A stretch of DNA of 62,584 bases from Thermomicrobiales bacterium (GCA_030446685.1 JAUJMV010000005.1:132672-195255), one strand, 5' to 3'. Positions 42,663 through 51,674 are shown, counted from the stretch's first letter. Numbers and translations are program-made. Notes: a model not told the origin generated them from the sequence alone.

Positions 42663-43835
42663 TCAGAACACGTCCCGCTTGCTGCGCCGCAGGAGGAAGA
42701 TGAAGAACGGGGCGCCGCAGAGCGCGGTCAGCACGCCGACCGGCACCTCGCTCGGCGAGAGCACCGTCCGCGCCAGGCCGTCCGCGGCGATCAGGAAGAT
42801 CGCCCCCCCGAGCAGGCAGCAGGGCAGCAGCGTGCGGTGGTCCGGCCCCCAGAGCAGGCGCGCGATGTGCGGCACGATCAGCCCGACGAAGCCGATCAGC
42901 CCGCTGACCGAGACCGCCGCCGCCGTCACCAGCGTCGCGACGACCACCAGGATCAGCTGCAGCCGCTCGACGTGGATGCCGAGCGCCTGCGCCCCCTCCT
43001 CGCCCAGTTGCAGCGCGTTGAGGAGCCGCGCCGCCGGCAGCAGCACGACCGCGCCGAGGGCCAGGTACGGCGCGACGCTCCGCGCCTGCCGCCACGAGCC
43101 GGTCCCGAAGCCGCCGAGCAGCCAACTGTAGATCGGCAGCAGCTTGTCGCCGTGCCAGTACATCAGGAAGGAGGTCGCGGCCGAGGCCAGCGCGCCGACC
43201 GCCACCCCCGCCAGCAACAGCGTCGTCAGCGGCGTCCGGCCGCCGACCCGCGCCAGCCCGTAGACGGTCGCCACCGCCGCCAGTGCGCCGAGGAACGCGC
43301 CCCACTGCGTCGCCCCCAGGGCGTAGAGCGCGGCCGGCAACGGCACGACTATCGCCGCCGTCGCCCCCAGCGCCGCCCCCGACGCCACCCCGATCAGGTA
43401 GGGGTCGGCCAGCGGGTTGCGGAAGAGCCCCTGGTAGGTCGCCCCCGCCAGCGCCAGCGACGCTCCCACGATCCCGGCCAGGACCACGCGCGGCAGGCGG
43501 ATGGTGAAGATGATCGTCTCGTGCGCCGCCGGCCAGTCGACCGCGCCGCCCCACCCCGCCGGCAGCGGCAGCCGCGCGACGACCATCCGCGCGATCGTCG
43601 CGGGCGGGATGCTCACCGAGCCCCAGGCGGTCGCCACCAGCACCGTCCCCAGCAGCGCCAGAGCCAGCGCCCCGAAGACCACCCAGCGGGCGCCGCGCCG
43701 GACTCCAGGGAGAGCGTGGAGCGTGGAGCGTGGAGCGTGGGGCCTGGAACGCAAGGCGAAGCGGGAAGAAGGCACGGAGGGATCATCGCGCCACGTCTTC
43801 CCTTGAGCCTTCCGCCCTCTACCTGCCGCCCTCAT
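42663..43835 (-). CDS. btuC: Cobalamin ABC transporter permease BtuC
   Basis: FecCD-family permease with about ten membrane helices. Signatures: LPRVVLAGIVGASLALAGAT, YQGLFRNPLADPYLIGVASG, LLLAGVAVGALASAATSFLM, SVSGLIGFVGLIVPHIARLL (ATPase-contact loop) and the end EVPVGVLTALCGAPFFIFLL. The first membrane helix begins at about residue 52; residues 30-50 (RSRPHAPRSTLHA) are translated from a heptamer element. Start 43835 is therefore tentative. Confidence 0.94.
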   Translation of the reverse strand: MRAAGRGRKAQGKTWRDDPSVPSSRFALRSRPHAPRSTLHALPGVRRGARWVVFGALALALLGTVLVATAWGSVSIPPATIARMVVARLPLPAGWGGAVDWPAAHETIIFTIRLPRVVLAGIVGASLALAGATYQGLFRNPLADPYLIGVASGAALGATAAIVVPLPAALYALGATQWGAFLGALAAVATVYGLARVGGRTPLTTLLLAGVAVGALASAATSFLMYWHGDKLLPIYSWLLGGFGTGSWRQARSVAPYLALGAVVLLPAARLLNALQLGEEGAQALGIHVERLQLILVVVATLVTAAAVSVSGLIGFVGLIVPHIARLLWGPDHRTLLPCCLLGGAIFLIAADGLARTVLSPSEVPVGVLTALCGAPFFIFLLRRSKRDVF

Positions 43836-43871
43836 CGTTCATCCTGCGCTCTACGCTCCACGCTCCACGGC
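43712..43871. repeat. Heptamer junction element (GTGGAGC class) between btuF and btuC
   Basis: Left arm 43712-43752 (four units) and right arm 43846-43871 (two to three units). The right arm touches the btuF stop (43872-43874). Confidence 0.88.
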
Positions 43872-45053
43872 CTATCGGAACGCCTGCGGGTGCAATGCCC
43901 GTGCCAACTGCTCCAGGGCGTCGACCACGCGCGGGCCGGGCCGGTTGGTCAGGTCCGGGTTGATCGCGATGATCCGCCCGTCCTTGACCGCGCTGATGTT
44001 GCCCCAGCCGGGACGCGCCCCCACCGACTCCGGGGTCACCCCCTGCCCCTCGTCGCTCAGGATGATCACCTGCGGGTCCTTGGCGATGATCTGCTCGGCG
44101 CTCAACTGCGGGTACGGCGTCTGGGCGTCCGCGGCGATGTTCACCCCGCCCGCGCGCCCGATCAGATCGTCAATAAAACTCTTCGGCCCGACCGTGTAGA
44201 ACGAGGTCGGGTCCAGCTCGAAGAAGACGCGCGGCTTCGTCGTCACGCCCCTCAACCGCTCGCCGACGGCCGCGATCCGCGCTTCGAGGTCGGCTCGCAG
44301 CCTGGCCGCCTCCGCGTTCGCGTCGGCCATCTGCCCGACCAGGCTGAGGTTGTCGAGCACCCCCGGCAGCGTGGCGGGGTTCAGCACGGCGACGGTCAGC
44401 CCCTGGCTCTCCAGCGCCGCGAGCTGCTCCTTGCTTGTGATCCCCGCCGCCAGCACCAGGTCCGGCCCCAGCGCGACGACCTGCTCGATGTTCGTCCTGG
44501 AATAGCTGCCGACCTTCGGCTTGGCCTTCGCCGCCTCCGGATAGTCGGAGATCGCGTCGACGCCGACGACCCGGTCGCCGAGGCCGAGCGCGTAAAGGAT
44601 CTCGGTGTTGCTCGGGGCCAGCGACACGATCTTCTGCGGCCGCTGCCGCAGGGTCACGGTGCGCCCGGCGTCGTCGGTGACCGTCAGCGGGTAGGTGGTG
44701 GCGCGCGGCGCCCCACCGGCACGCGGACTCGCCGTGGGCGAACCGCCGGCCGTCGCCCGAGCCGTCGCGGTCGCCGGCGCCGTGCCGCTCCGCGTCGCCG
44801 TCGCCGCGCGGGCGGTCGTCCCGGCCGCGGCGGTTGTCGTTCTACTGCCCGCGACCGGCGTGGCCGTCGCCGCGCGCGCGCCCGCCGCCGTGGTCGCCAC
44901 CGGCGCAGTGGTCCCCGCCGCGGCGGCCGTCGGCGCGGCTGTGGTATTGGTCGCCGCCGGCCCGCCGCAGGCGACCAGCAACGCCACGATCAGCGTCAGC
45001 CCGAGCAGCAGCGCCCACTGCCGGACCCCCGAACCCCCCGTCCGCCGTCGCAT
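43872..45053 (-). CDS. btuF: Cobalamin-binding lipoprotein BtuF
   Basis: Extracytoplasmic B12-binding protein of the importer. ATG 45053 follows GAGGGAGGACGG. Residues 1-30 are a lipoprotein signal (LLLGLTLIVALLVACGG; lipid Cys about residue 29). A Thr/Ala-rich linker of about 90 residues follows, then the helical-backbone binding fold: RQRPQKIVSLAPSNTEILYA, LGLGDRVVGVDAISDYP, VALGPDLVLAAG and ending VDALEQLARAL. The long linker is normal for a Gram-positive-like or monoderm surface. Expression is under the upstream cobalamin riboswitch. Confidence 0.93.
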   Translation of the reverse strand: MRRRTGGSGVRQWALLLGLTLIVALLVACGGPAATNTTAAPTAAAAGTTAPVATTAAGARAATATPVAGSRTTTAAAGTTARAATATRSGTAPATATARATAGGSPTASPRAGGAPRATTYPLTVTDDAGRTVTLRQRPQKIVSLAPSNTEILYALGLGDRVVGVDAISDYPEAAKAKPKVGSYSRTNIEQVVALGPDLVLAAGITSKEQLAALESQGLTVAVLNPATLPGVLDNLSLVGQMADANAEAARLRADLEARIAAVGERLRGVTTKPRVFFELDPTSFYTVGPKSFIDDLIGRAGGVNIAADAQTPYPQLSAEQIIAKDPQVIILSDEGQGVTPESVGARPGWGNISAVKDGRIIAINPDLTNRPGPRVVDALEQLARALHPQAFR

Positions 45054-45216
45054 CCGTCCGTCCTCCCTCGCCCGGTAATCCCCGCCGTGCCAGGCGCCAG
45101 ATCGCCCGCACTCCCGCTGACGTGACGCCGGGCCGGGCGAGGAACGGGGGCGCGGATGGTGGCCACGCGGCGCCGCATTGTGCGGCAGCCGGCGACCGAC
45201 CGCACCCAGCCAAACA

Positions 45217-45242
45217 CAACAATCCCCCCGCCCGGAGGGGAC
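45217..45242 (-). terminator. Possible riboswitch-linked terminator hairpin
   Basis: On the minus strand, CCCC-TCCGGGC-GGGG is followed by ATTGTTGTGTTT. It lies between the cobalamin aptamer and the btuF start, where an expression platform would be. Confidence 0.45.
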
Positions 45243-45338
45243 GGAGGGAGGCTGAGCCGGCCGGCGGCCCGTGTAAGCCTACACGGCATGCCGATCGCAT
45301 TGCTGCCTGCGCCCGTTCGCTCGACGGTCCCGGCAAAG

Positions 45339-45498
45339 ACGGTGGAGGCAGGTATCCTGGCTTCTCGACGCCACCGCCGCGGGTCACCCCGCGCGGCGCC
45401 GATTCACAGTTGCGGGACAGCGCCGGCCTTGCACCGGACTTCCCCTGCTCGATGCGCCCGGCCCCGTCCCGCGGGACAAGGCGGCGCACCTCCACCGT
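45339..45498 (-). ncRNA. Cobalamin riboswitch
   Basis: The minus strand carries the diagnostic order: P1 strand ACGGTGGAGG (near 45498), then GGGAAGTCCGGTGCAAGGCC, GCGCTGTCCCGCAACTGTGA, then the B12 box GAAGCCAGGATACCTGCC (45347-45365) and the closing P1 strand CCTCCACCGT (to 45339). Adenosyl- or methylcobalamin binding is expected to switch off btuFCD and probably cobTSDU. Confidence 0.95.
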
Positions 45499-45517
45499 GC
45501 GTCATTCAGTTGCCCGA

Positions 45518-45546
45518 ACCCTACCAGACCGCGCCCCGCCTGTCAA
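45518..45546 (-). promoter_or_regulatory. Promoter of the btuF riboswitch transcript
   Basis: -35 TTGACA (45541-45546, perfect), 17-bp spacer, -10 TAGGGT (45518-45523). The aptamer starts about 20 bp downstream. Confidence 0.72.
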
Positions 45547-45603
45547 ACCCGCCGTGCCGTCGGGGCCTGTTCCCCGGGTACCGATCCGGCGCCCGCCCCC
45601 GCC

Positions 45604-45632
45604 TTGTCAAAACGCCGCCGGGACGCTATAGT
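45604..45632 (+). promoter_or_regulatory. rplI promoter
   Basis: -35 TTGTCA (45604-45609), 17-bp spacer, -10 TATAGT (45627-45632). It is divergent from the btuF promoter. Confidence 0.72.
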
Positions 45633-45780
45633 TAGGGGACGGTTCAGAGTGTCCGTACACCGCCATGGCGGGCGCTCTGGTGCAGCTATCGGCAAGCGAT
45701 GCGCGAGCATCGCGCCGGCCGACGACGGGCGCGTCGCCCGTCCCGCGGCCGGCGAGGCGACGAGAGGGAGGGATCCGCCA

Positions 45781-46347
45781 GTGAAGATCATCCTGACCCA
45801 GGACGTGGACAAGCTCGGCACCGCCGGCAGTCTCCAGGACGTGAAGCCCGGCTACGCGCGCAACTACTTGATCCCGAAGGGGCTGGCCGAGGCGGCCACC
45901 GCCGGCATGATCAAGCAGGCCGAGGCCCGCCTGGCCGCCGAGCAGCGCCGCATCGTCAAGCAGGAGCAGGAGCTGCAGTCGCTGGCCGACCGGATCGACG
46001 GGGTGCGGCTGGAGTTCGTGGCCCGCGCCGGCGAGCAGGGGCGGCTCTTCGGCTCGGTGACCAACGCCGACATCGCCGAGCGGCTGTCGCAGGCGATCGG
46101 GCAGGAGGTCGACCGCCGCAAGGTCGACCTGCCGAACGGCATCCACGAGATCGGCGAGTTCCCGGTCACGATCCGGCTGGTGGGGCGGCTGGCGCCGCGG
46201 ATCACCGCCGTGGTCCTGCCCGAGGGCGGCGTCCCGGCCAGCACCGACGCGGGTGAGGACGCGCCGGAGGTTGACGCGGACGCGCTGCCCGAGGTGACGG
46301 CCGAGGAGTTCACCGGCGCCACCGAAGACGACGCCGAACAAGAGTAA
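45781..46347 (+). CDS. rplI: 50S ribosomal protein L9
   Basis: Binds 23S rRNA at the base of the L1 stalk. GTG 45781 follows GAGAGGGAGGG. The N-terminal domain has KIILTQDVDKLGTAGSLQDV, KPGYARNYLIPKGLAEAAT; the long connecting helix and the C-terminal domain (FGSVTNADIAERLSQ, LPNGIHEIGEFPVTIRL) follow. At 188 residues it is about 40 longer than most L9 because of an acidic tail. Order rplI-dnaB is widespread in bacteria. Confidence 0.97.
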   Translation: MKIILTQDVDKLGTAGSLQDVKPGYARNYLIPKGLAEAATAGMIKQAEARLAAEQRRIVKQEQELQSLADRIDGVRLEFVARAGEQGRLFGSVTNADIAERLSQAIGQEVDRRKVDLPNGIHEIGEFPVTIRLVGRLAPRITAVVLPEGGVPASTDAGEDAPEVDADALPEVTAEEFTGATEDDAEQE

Positions 46348-46391
46348 GGGGCGCGGTCCAGGCCCGGCGGTAGCGCCCCGAGGAGAGGTGT

Positions 46392-47729
46392 GTGCAGACG
46401 GTCGCCAAACTACCGCCGCACAACCTCGAGGCGGAGGAGTCCGTCCTCGGGGCACTGCTGCTGGACCGCGACGCGATCATCCGCGTCGCCTCGACCCTCA
46501 AGCCGGAGGACTTCTACCGCGGGGCGCACGCGACGGTCTACCGCGTGATCCTCGATCTCTACAACCGCCGCGAGCCGCCCGACCTGCTGACGGTGACCGC
46601 CGAGCTGGAGCGGCGCGCCGAACTCGACAACGTCGGCGGCATCGTCGCGCTGACCGACCTCGTCGGCCGCCCGCCGACCGCCGTCCACATCGAGTACTAC
46701 AGCCAGATCGTCGAGCGCACCGCCACCTTGCGGCGGATCATCGCCGCCGGCACGCAGATCGTCAACATCGGCTACAACGAATTGCTCGACGTGGACGAGG
46801 CGCTCGACGGGGCGCAGCGGGCGATCCACGACGTCGCCCAGAACCGCGGCACGCGCGACTTCGTCTCGATCGCCGAGGTGCTCGAAAGCTACTTCGACAA
46901 GCTCGACTTCATCCAGCAGCACCGCGGCGAGGTCGTCGGCGTCCCCACCGGCTTCCAGGACCTCGACCAGCTCACCGGCGGCTTCCAGAAGAGCGACCTG
47001 ATCATCATGGCCGCCAGACCGGGCGTGGGCAAGACGAGTATGTCGCTCGGCCTGGCCTACAACGCGGCGCAGCACGGTCGCACGATCGCGATCTTCAACC
47101 TGGAGATGCCCGCCGAGCAGTTGGTGCAGCGCCTCCTGGCGATGGAGACCGGGATCGACTCGCACCGCCTGCGCCTCGGCCACATCGACGACGACGAGTG
47201 GGAGGCGATCTCCCGCGCCTTCGGCAAGCTCTCCGAGATGAAGATCTACATCGACGACACGCCTGGCATCGGCATCATGGAACTGCGCTCGAAGGCGCGG
47301 CGCCTCCAGGCCGAGCGCGGCCTCGACTTCGTCCAGGTCGACTACCTCCAACTGATGCAGGGCAGTCGCCGCGGCGACAACCGCGTGCAGGAGGTCTCCG
47401 AGATCTCGCGCGGCCTCAAAGGGCTGGCGCGCGAGCTGAACGTGCCGGTCCTGTCCATGGCCCAGCTCTCCCGCTCGGTCGAGAGCCGCGCCTCGCACAT
47501 CCCGATGCTCTCCGACCTCAGAGAGTCGGGGTCAATCGAGCAAGATGCGGATATGGTCATGTTTATATATCGCGAGGAACTCTACGACCCGGAGACCGAG
47601 AAGAAGGGGATCGCCGAGTTGCACATCGCCAAGCACCGCAACGGCCCGACCGGCGTCGTCAACCTGCGCTTCTTCGAGAAGACGACCCGCTTCGCCGACC
47701 TCGAACTCTACCGCGAACCGCAATACTAG
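46392..47729 (+). CDS. dnaB: Replicative DNA helicase DnaB
   Basis: Hexameric helicase of the replication fork. GTG 46392 follows AGGAGAGG; 445 residues. The N-terminal domain starts LPPHNLEAEESVLGALLLD. The RecA-like domain has GVPTGFQDLDQLTGGFQKSD, Walker A AARPGVGKTSMSLGLA, FNLEMPAEQLVQRLL, Walker B VQVDYLQLMQG, VLSMAQLSRSVESR and SGSIEQDADMVMFIYRE. No intein. Confidence 0.98.
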   Translation: MQTVAKLPPHNLEAEESVLGALLLDRDAIIRVASTLKPEDFYRGAHATVYRVILDLYNRREPPDLLTVTAELERRAELDNVGGIVALTDLVGRPPTAVHIEYYSQIVERTATLRRIIAAGTQIVNIGYNELLDVDEALDGAQRAIHDVAQNRGTRDFVSIAEVLESYFDKLDFIQQHRGEVVGVPTGFQDLDQLTGGFQKSDLIIMAARPGVGKTSMSLGLAYNAAQHGRTIAIFNLEMPAEQLVQRLLAMETGIDSHRLRLGHIDDDEWEAISRAFGKLSEMKIYIDDTPGIGIMELRSKARRLQAERGLDFVQVDYLQLMQGSRRGDNRVQEVSEISRGLKGLARELNVPVLSMAQLSRSVESRASHIPMLSDLRESGSIEQDADMVMFIYREELYDPETEKKGIAELHIAKHRNGPTGVVNLRFFEKTTRFADLELYREPQY

Positions 47730-47830
47730 ATGGAGAGGTGGAGAGAGCGCTGGTTGTCACACCGACACGAAGATGAACCATCGCAAGGGAGGCATCGGCT
47801 AGTGTTCCAATCAGCACGCCGGAGGGCACT

Positions 47831-48571
47831 TTGACCCGGCGCTTCGGCGGCTTCCTGGTGGCCGAGGAGCCCTCGCTGGCGATCCCGCGCGTCTTCGTGA
47901 CGGAGGTGCTGCCGCAACTGGCGGACCTGGCCGAGTTGAAGGTGACGCTGTGCGTCTTCGACCTGCTGGCCGAGGCCGGGGGTTACGAGGTGCCGCTGGC
48001 CGAGGAGACGGTCTACCGGCACGCCGCTCTGCGCGCCAGCCTGAAGCGGCTGGGGTCGCCGAAGGAGCCGGACGAGAGCATCGGGCGCGGGCTGGAACTG
48101 GCGGTCAGCCGCGGGACGCTGCTGCGCTTCGCGACGGGGCACGCCGACGGCCGGAGTGGCGGCTGGTATCTGCTCAACACCCCGCGCAACCGCGAGGCGC
48201 TGGGCAAGATGGCGCGCGGCGTGCTGCCGCCCCCCCCGGCACTGCAAGAGCCGGACGGGCCGCAGCCGGCGATCGTCCCGGAGCGCCCCAACGTCTTCCG
48301 GCTCTACGAGCAGAACGTCGGGCTGCTGACACCGATCATCGCCGACCAACTGATCGAGGCGACCGAGCGCTATCCGCTCGACTGGATCGAGGAGGCGTTC
48401 GCGGAGGCGGTCAACTACAATAAGCGCAACTGGCGCTACATCCGCAAAATCCTGGAGAACTGGGCGACCGAAGGGCGGGGGGCGGCACATGAAGAGCATC
48501 GGGGAAATCGTCAAGGCGCTGGAACGCTCGATCCCGAGAAGTACCGGCGGTGGCAGCGTACGCGCTCCTGA
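47831..48571 (+). CDS. DnaD-like primosomal protein
   Basis: 246 residues from TTG 47831 behind GGAGGG. The N-terminal part looks like a winged-helix domain (LADLAELKVTLCVFDLLAEA); the C-terminal part is the DnaD/DnaB2 domain with RLYEQNVGLLTPIIADQLIE, WIEEAFAEAVNYNKRNWRYI and RKILENWATEGRG. It sits between dnaB and the helicase loader, as expected for primosome assembly. The final 27 residues overlap the next gene by 83 bp. A G-run error just upstream (GGGGGG at 48478) could instead mean the gene ends at TGA 48488, overlapping that ATG. Confidence 0.88.
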   Translation: MTRRFGGFLVAEEPSLAIPRVFVTEVLPQLADLAELKVTLCVFDLLAEAGGYEVPLAEETVYRHAALRASLKRLGSPKEPDESIGRGLELAVSRGTLLRFATGHADGRSGGWYLLNTPRNREALGKMARGVLPPPPALQEPDGPQPAIVPERPNVFRLYEQNVGLLTPIIADQLIEATERYPLDWIEEAFAEAVNYNKRNWRYIRKILENWATEGRGAAHEEHRGNRQGAGTLDPEKYRRWQRTRS

Positions 48572-49325
48572 GCCGCCGGCCTGCCCGGTCTGCCACGACG
48601 CCGGCTTCCTGCGCCTCGACGTCCCGGTCGGTGACCCCAACTTCGGTCGGCTGGTCCCCTGCGAGTGCCGCGTGCGCGAGCAGGAGCGGCGGCGCCACGA
48701 GGACCTGCTGCGGATCGGCAACCTCGGCCCGTTCGAGGACCAGACCTTCGAGAGCTTCGATCCCGGCATCAACCGCGATGTCCACGACGCGTTCGCCTAC
48801 GCGATGGCCTACGCGCGCGACCCGAAGGGCTCCGGCACCCCCTGGATCTTCTTCCACGGCCGCTGCGGTACCGGCAAGACCCACCTGGCGGCGGCGATCG
48901 CCAACTACTACATCACCCACCAGGGCGGGCGGGCGCTCTTCACCATCGTCCCGGACCTGCTCGACCACCTGCGCGCCACCTTCAACCCCGCTGCGACCGA
49001 TGGCGTGACCTACGACCAACGCTTCCAGGACGTGCGCGAGGTCCCGCTACTCGTCCTCGACGACCTCGGCACGGAGAACGCCACCCCCTGGGCCAAGGAA
49101 AAGCTCTTCCAGATCTTCAACCACCGCTACAACGAGGGCCTCAGCACCGTCGTCACCAGCAACCACGACTTCGAGCAGATTGACGAGCGGATCGTCTCGC
49201 GCCTCGGCGACATCCACCTCTGCCGCTACATCCTGGTCGACGCCCCCGACTACCGCCGGCGCGACAACGGCGCCTTCGTCGCCCCCCAGCTCAGCCGGGC
49301 CGGCGCGCGCCCGCGCCGCCGGTAG
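48489..49325 (+). CDS. Helicase loader, DnaC/DnaI-like AAA+ ATPase
   Basis: Loads DnaB onto DNA. ATG 48489; 278 residues. A zinc-binding segment (CPVCHDAGFLRLDVP ... LVPCEC) precedes the AAA+ domain: Walker A FFHGRCGTGKTHLAAAIAN, Walker B VPLLVLDDLGTENATPW, sensor 1 STVVTSNHDFEQID and the Arg-containing RIVSRLGD. The 5' part overlaps the dnaD-like gene in another frame. Close to IstB-type ATPases too, but the location after dnaB and dnaD makes helicase loading the better call. Confidence 0.9.
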   Translation: MKSIGEIVKALERSIPRSTGGGSVRAPEPPACPVCHDAGFLRLDVPVGDPNFGRLVPCECRVREQERRRHEDLLRIGNLGPFEDQTFESFDPGINRDVHDAFAYAMAYARDPKGSGTPWIFFHGRCGTGKTHLAAAIANYYITHQGGRALFTIVPDLLDHLRATFNPAATDGVTYDQRFQDVREVPLLVLDDLGTENATPWAKEKLFQIFNHRYNEGLSTVVTSNHDFEQIDERIVSRLGDIHLCRYILVDAPDYRRRDNGAFVAPQLSRAGARPRRR

Positions 49326-49377
49326 GGCAGCGGCGGGCAGAAAGGGCGTGGCTAGACCCAGTACACGCGGTCAATCG

Positions 49378-49441
49378 CCCTCCGCCCTCCGCCTTCGGCC
49401 CTCGTCCGAGGCCCGCGCCCCGCGCCCCGCGGTGGTACAAT
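49378..49441. repeat. CCGCCCT heptamer array and possible cdaA -10 box
   Basis: Four 7-bp units (CCGCCCT and variants) at 49378-49405. TACAAT at 49436-49441 could be a -10 box for cdaA, but no good -35 is seen. The rest of 49326-49489 is featureless. Confidence 0.5.
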
Positions 49442-49489
49442 AGGCTGAAAGATTCCGCCTGCCTGTGCCGCGAGGGAGCTGCACGCCGC

Positions 49490-50311
49490 ATGTCCGATCT
49501 CTTCTGGCTCGTCACCCGGCTGACGCCCATCGCCGCGCTCGATATCCTGGTCGTCGCGGCGATCCTCTTCTGGTTGCTCACGATCGCCCAGGGCACCCGC
49601 GCGGTGCCGCTGATCCGCGGGGTGCTGATCCTCCTCGCCGTGCTGGTCCTGCTCAGCACCGTCCTGCCCCTGACCGCGCTCCGCTACCTGCTGCGGACCT
49701 CACTGCCGGCGCTGCTGCTGGCGATCCCGATCATCTTCCAGCCGGAGTTGCGCCGCGCGCTGGAGCAGGTCGGCCACACCCGCTCCTATCTCCCCTTCAT
49801 GGCGACCGAGCATCCCCACCCCGGGCTGGGGGCGATCGAGGAGCTGGTGCGCGCGGCGATCGCGCTCGGGCGGCAGCGGATCGGGGCGCTGATCGTGATC
49901 GAGCGCGACACCGGGCTGCAGGACTACGCCGACAAGGGCGTGCCGCTCGACGCGCAGTTGAGCAGCCAGCTCCTCATCAACATCTTCTTCAAGAACTCGC
50001 CCCTCCACGACGGCGCGGTGATCGTCCGCGGCGACCGCATCGTGGCGGCGCGCTGCATCATGCCGCTGGCCGAGGGGCCGCTGCCCGGCCAGTTCGGCAC
50101 GCGCCACCGCGCCGCCCTGGGGATCAGCGAGGAATCGGACGCGGTCGCCCTGATCGTCTCCGAGGAGACCGGCAGCGTGGCGTTGGCGCACAACGGGCAG
50201 CTCGATCATACCCTCGGGGCCGAGCGGCTGCGCGACGAGTTGCGCGCCCTGCTCGTCGACGACGACAAGCCGCCCCCGCGCTGGCGCGGCAACCGCATGG
50301 ACAAGGGTTAA
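49490..50311 (+). CDS. cdaA: Diadenylate cyclase CdaA
   Basis: Makes the second messenger c-di-AMP from two ATP. ATG 49490; 273 residues. Three N-terminal membrane helices (DILVVAAILFWLLTIAQGTR, LILLAVLVLLSTVLPLTAL, LLLAIPIIFQPELRRALEQV) precede the DAC domain with the catalytic motifs NSPLHDGAVIV (DGA) and FGTRHRAALGISEESDA (RHR). The stop is followed within 3 bp by cdaR, its usual partner. Confidence 0.96.
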   Translation: MSDLFWLVTRLTPIAALDILVVAAILFWLLTIAQGTRAVPLIRGVLILLAVLVLLSTVLPLTALRYLLRTSLPALLLAIPIIFQPELRRALEQVGHTRSYLPFMATEHPHPGLGAIEELVRAAIALGRQRIGALIVIERDTGLQDYADKGVPLDAQLSSQLLINIFFKNSPLHDGAVIVRGDRIVAARCIMPLAEGPLPGQFGTRHRAALGISEESDAVALIVSEETGSVALAHNGQLDHTLGAERLRDELRALLVDDDKPPPRWRGNRMDKG

Positions 50312-50314
50312 GCG

Positions 50315-51674
50315 GTGAGCGAGCGATCGGTGGCCAAGCCGGCGGCCGGCAGGGACAATGTGCGGGACGAACCGCGCAAACCGCTGCTCGGCGGCGTCAG
50401 CCAGGAACTCCAGGCGCGGATCAGCGGCACCATGCTCCGGCGCCTCCTCCTGTCGCTCGTCCTGGCCGTCCTGCTCTGGGGCTGGGTCACGAACCTGGAG
50501 GACCCGCTCCAGTCCCGGCGCATCCCCGGCATCCCGGTGACGCCGATCAACCGGCCGGATTCGCTGGTCGTCGTCAACGAGGGCCAATTGCCGACGGTGA
50601 CGGTCGAGGTGCGCGCCCCGCAGTCCGTGCTGGAGCGCCTCGACCCCGACCAGGTGCGCGCGGTCGTCGATTTGAGCGAGGTCCGCGAGGCCGGCACGCG
50701 GGAACTCCCGGTCGAGGTGCAAGCCCCCGACGGCATCCGGGAGACCGCGATCGAGCCGGACACCGTCCCGATCGCCCTCGACCGGCAGGCGCAGAAGATC
50801 TTCCCGCTGGAGGTGGCGAAACAGCCCGCCCCGCCGCCCTATCGCATCGGCCAGGTCGAGCCGGCGACACAGCAGGTGGAGGTGCGTGGCCCCACCAACG
50901 CCCTGAACCAGGTCGCGCGAGTCGTCCTGCCGGTCGCGCTCGGCGACCGCACCGACGGTTTCGAGGCCCAGTTCACCCCCGAGCCGCGCGACGCGGCGGG
51001 GAATCGCGTCGCCAGCGTGACGGTGGAGCCGGCGACGATCAGCGCCAGGGTCCCGGTCGAGCGCGTCGGGCAGAGCGTCAGCGTCCTGCCTGCTATTGAG
51101 GGCAGCCCGCGCGATGGCTACCGTGTGGGCGGCGCGACCGTCAGCCCGGCGTCCGTGGTCATCGACGGCCCGGATGTCGTCGGTCAGCTAATCTCCGTCT
51201 CGACCCGCCCGATCGACGTTACCGGACGGACAAGTCCTTCTCCGTCTACGACGTGGCGCTCGCCCTGCCGGCCAATGTCAAGCTGGTGGACCGCCCCCGG
51301 TCAACGTGCAGGTGGCGATCGAGCCAGCGCAGCAGCGCCAGCCGTTCTCCAGCCTCCGCGTCGTGCCGGTGAACGTCGGCAACGGCTTGCGCGCAAACGT
51401 CACGCCGCCGGAAATCTCGGTGACCCTCGGCGGCCCGCCCGATCGCATTCGACAGTTGAAGAGCACCGATATCAAGGTCGAGGTGGACATGCGCGGCAAT
51501 GGACCCGGCACCTACGACAAGCAGGTGCGGATTACCAAGCCGGCGGACATCGACGTCGTCGACACCCCGCCGATCGTCCGGGTCCAGGTCATGCCTAATG
51601 CGACGCCGATCCCGCCCCCGACCGTCACCCCGCCGCCATCGCCAACGGTGACGCCAAGCCCCCGCCGACGGTGA
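50315..51674 (+). CDS. cdaR: CdaR/YbbR-like regulator of CdaA, frameshifts
   Basis: Membrane-anchored extracellular protein that modulates CdaA. GTG 50315. One helix (LLLSLVLAVLLWGWVTNLED), then at least four YbbR repeats (for example VTVEVRAPQSVLERLDPDQV, QQVEVRGPTNALNQVARV, VVIDGPDVVGQLISV, SVTLGGPPDRIRQLKS). The frame breaks at about 51228 and in five C at about 51293; between them the third frame reads KSFSVYDVALALPANVKLVD. The end is a Pro/Thr-rich tail whose exact stop is unclear (51674 in the last frame). Confidence 0.86.

Noticed and set aside
45651..45662. TGTCCGTACA near the rplI promoter as a third copy of the TGTACGTACA operator
   Set aside because: It differs at one palindrome position and lies about 20 bp further downstream of the -10, so I do not count it.
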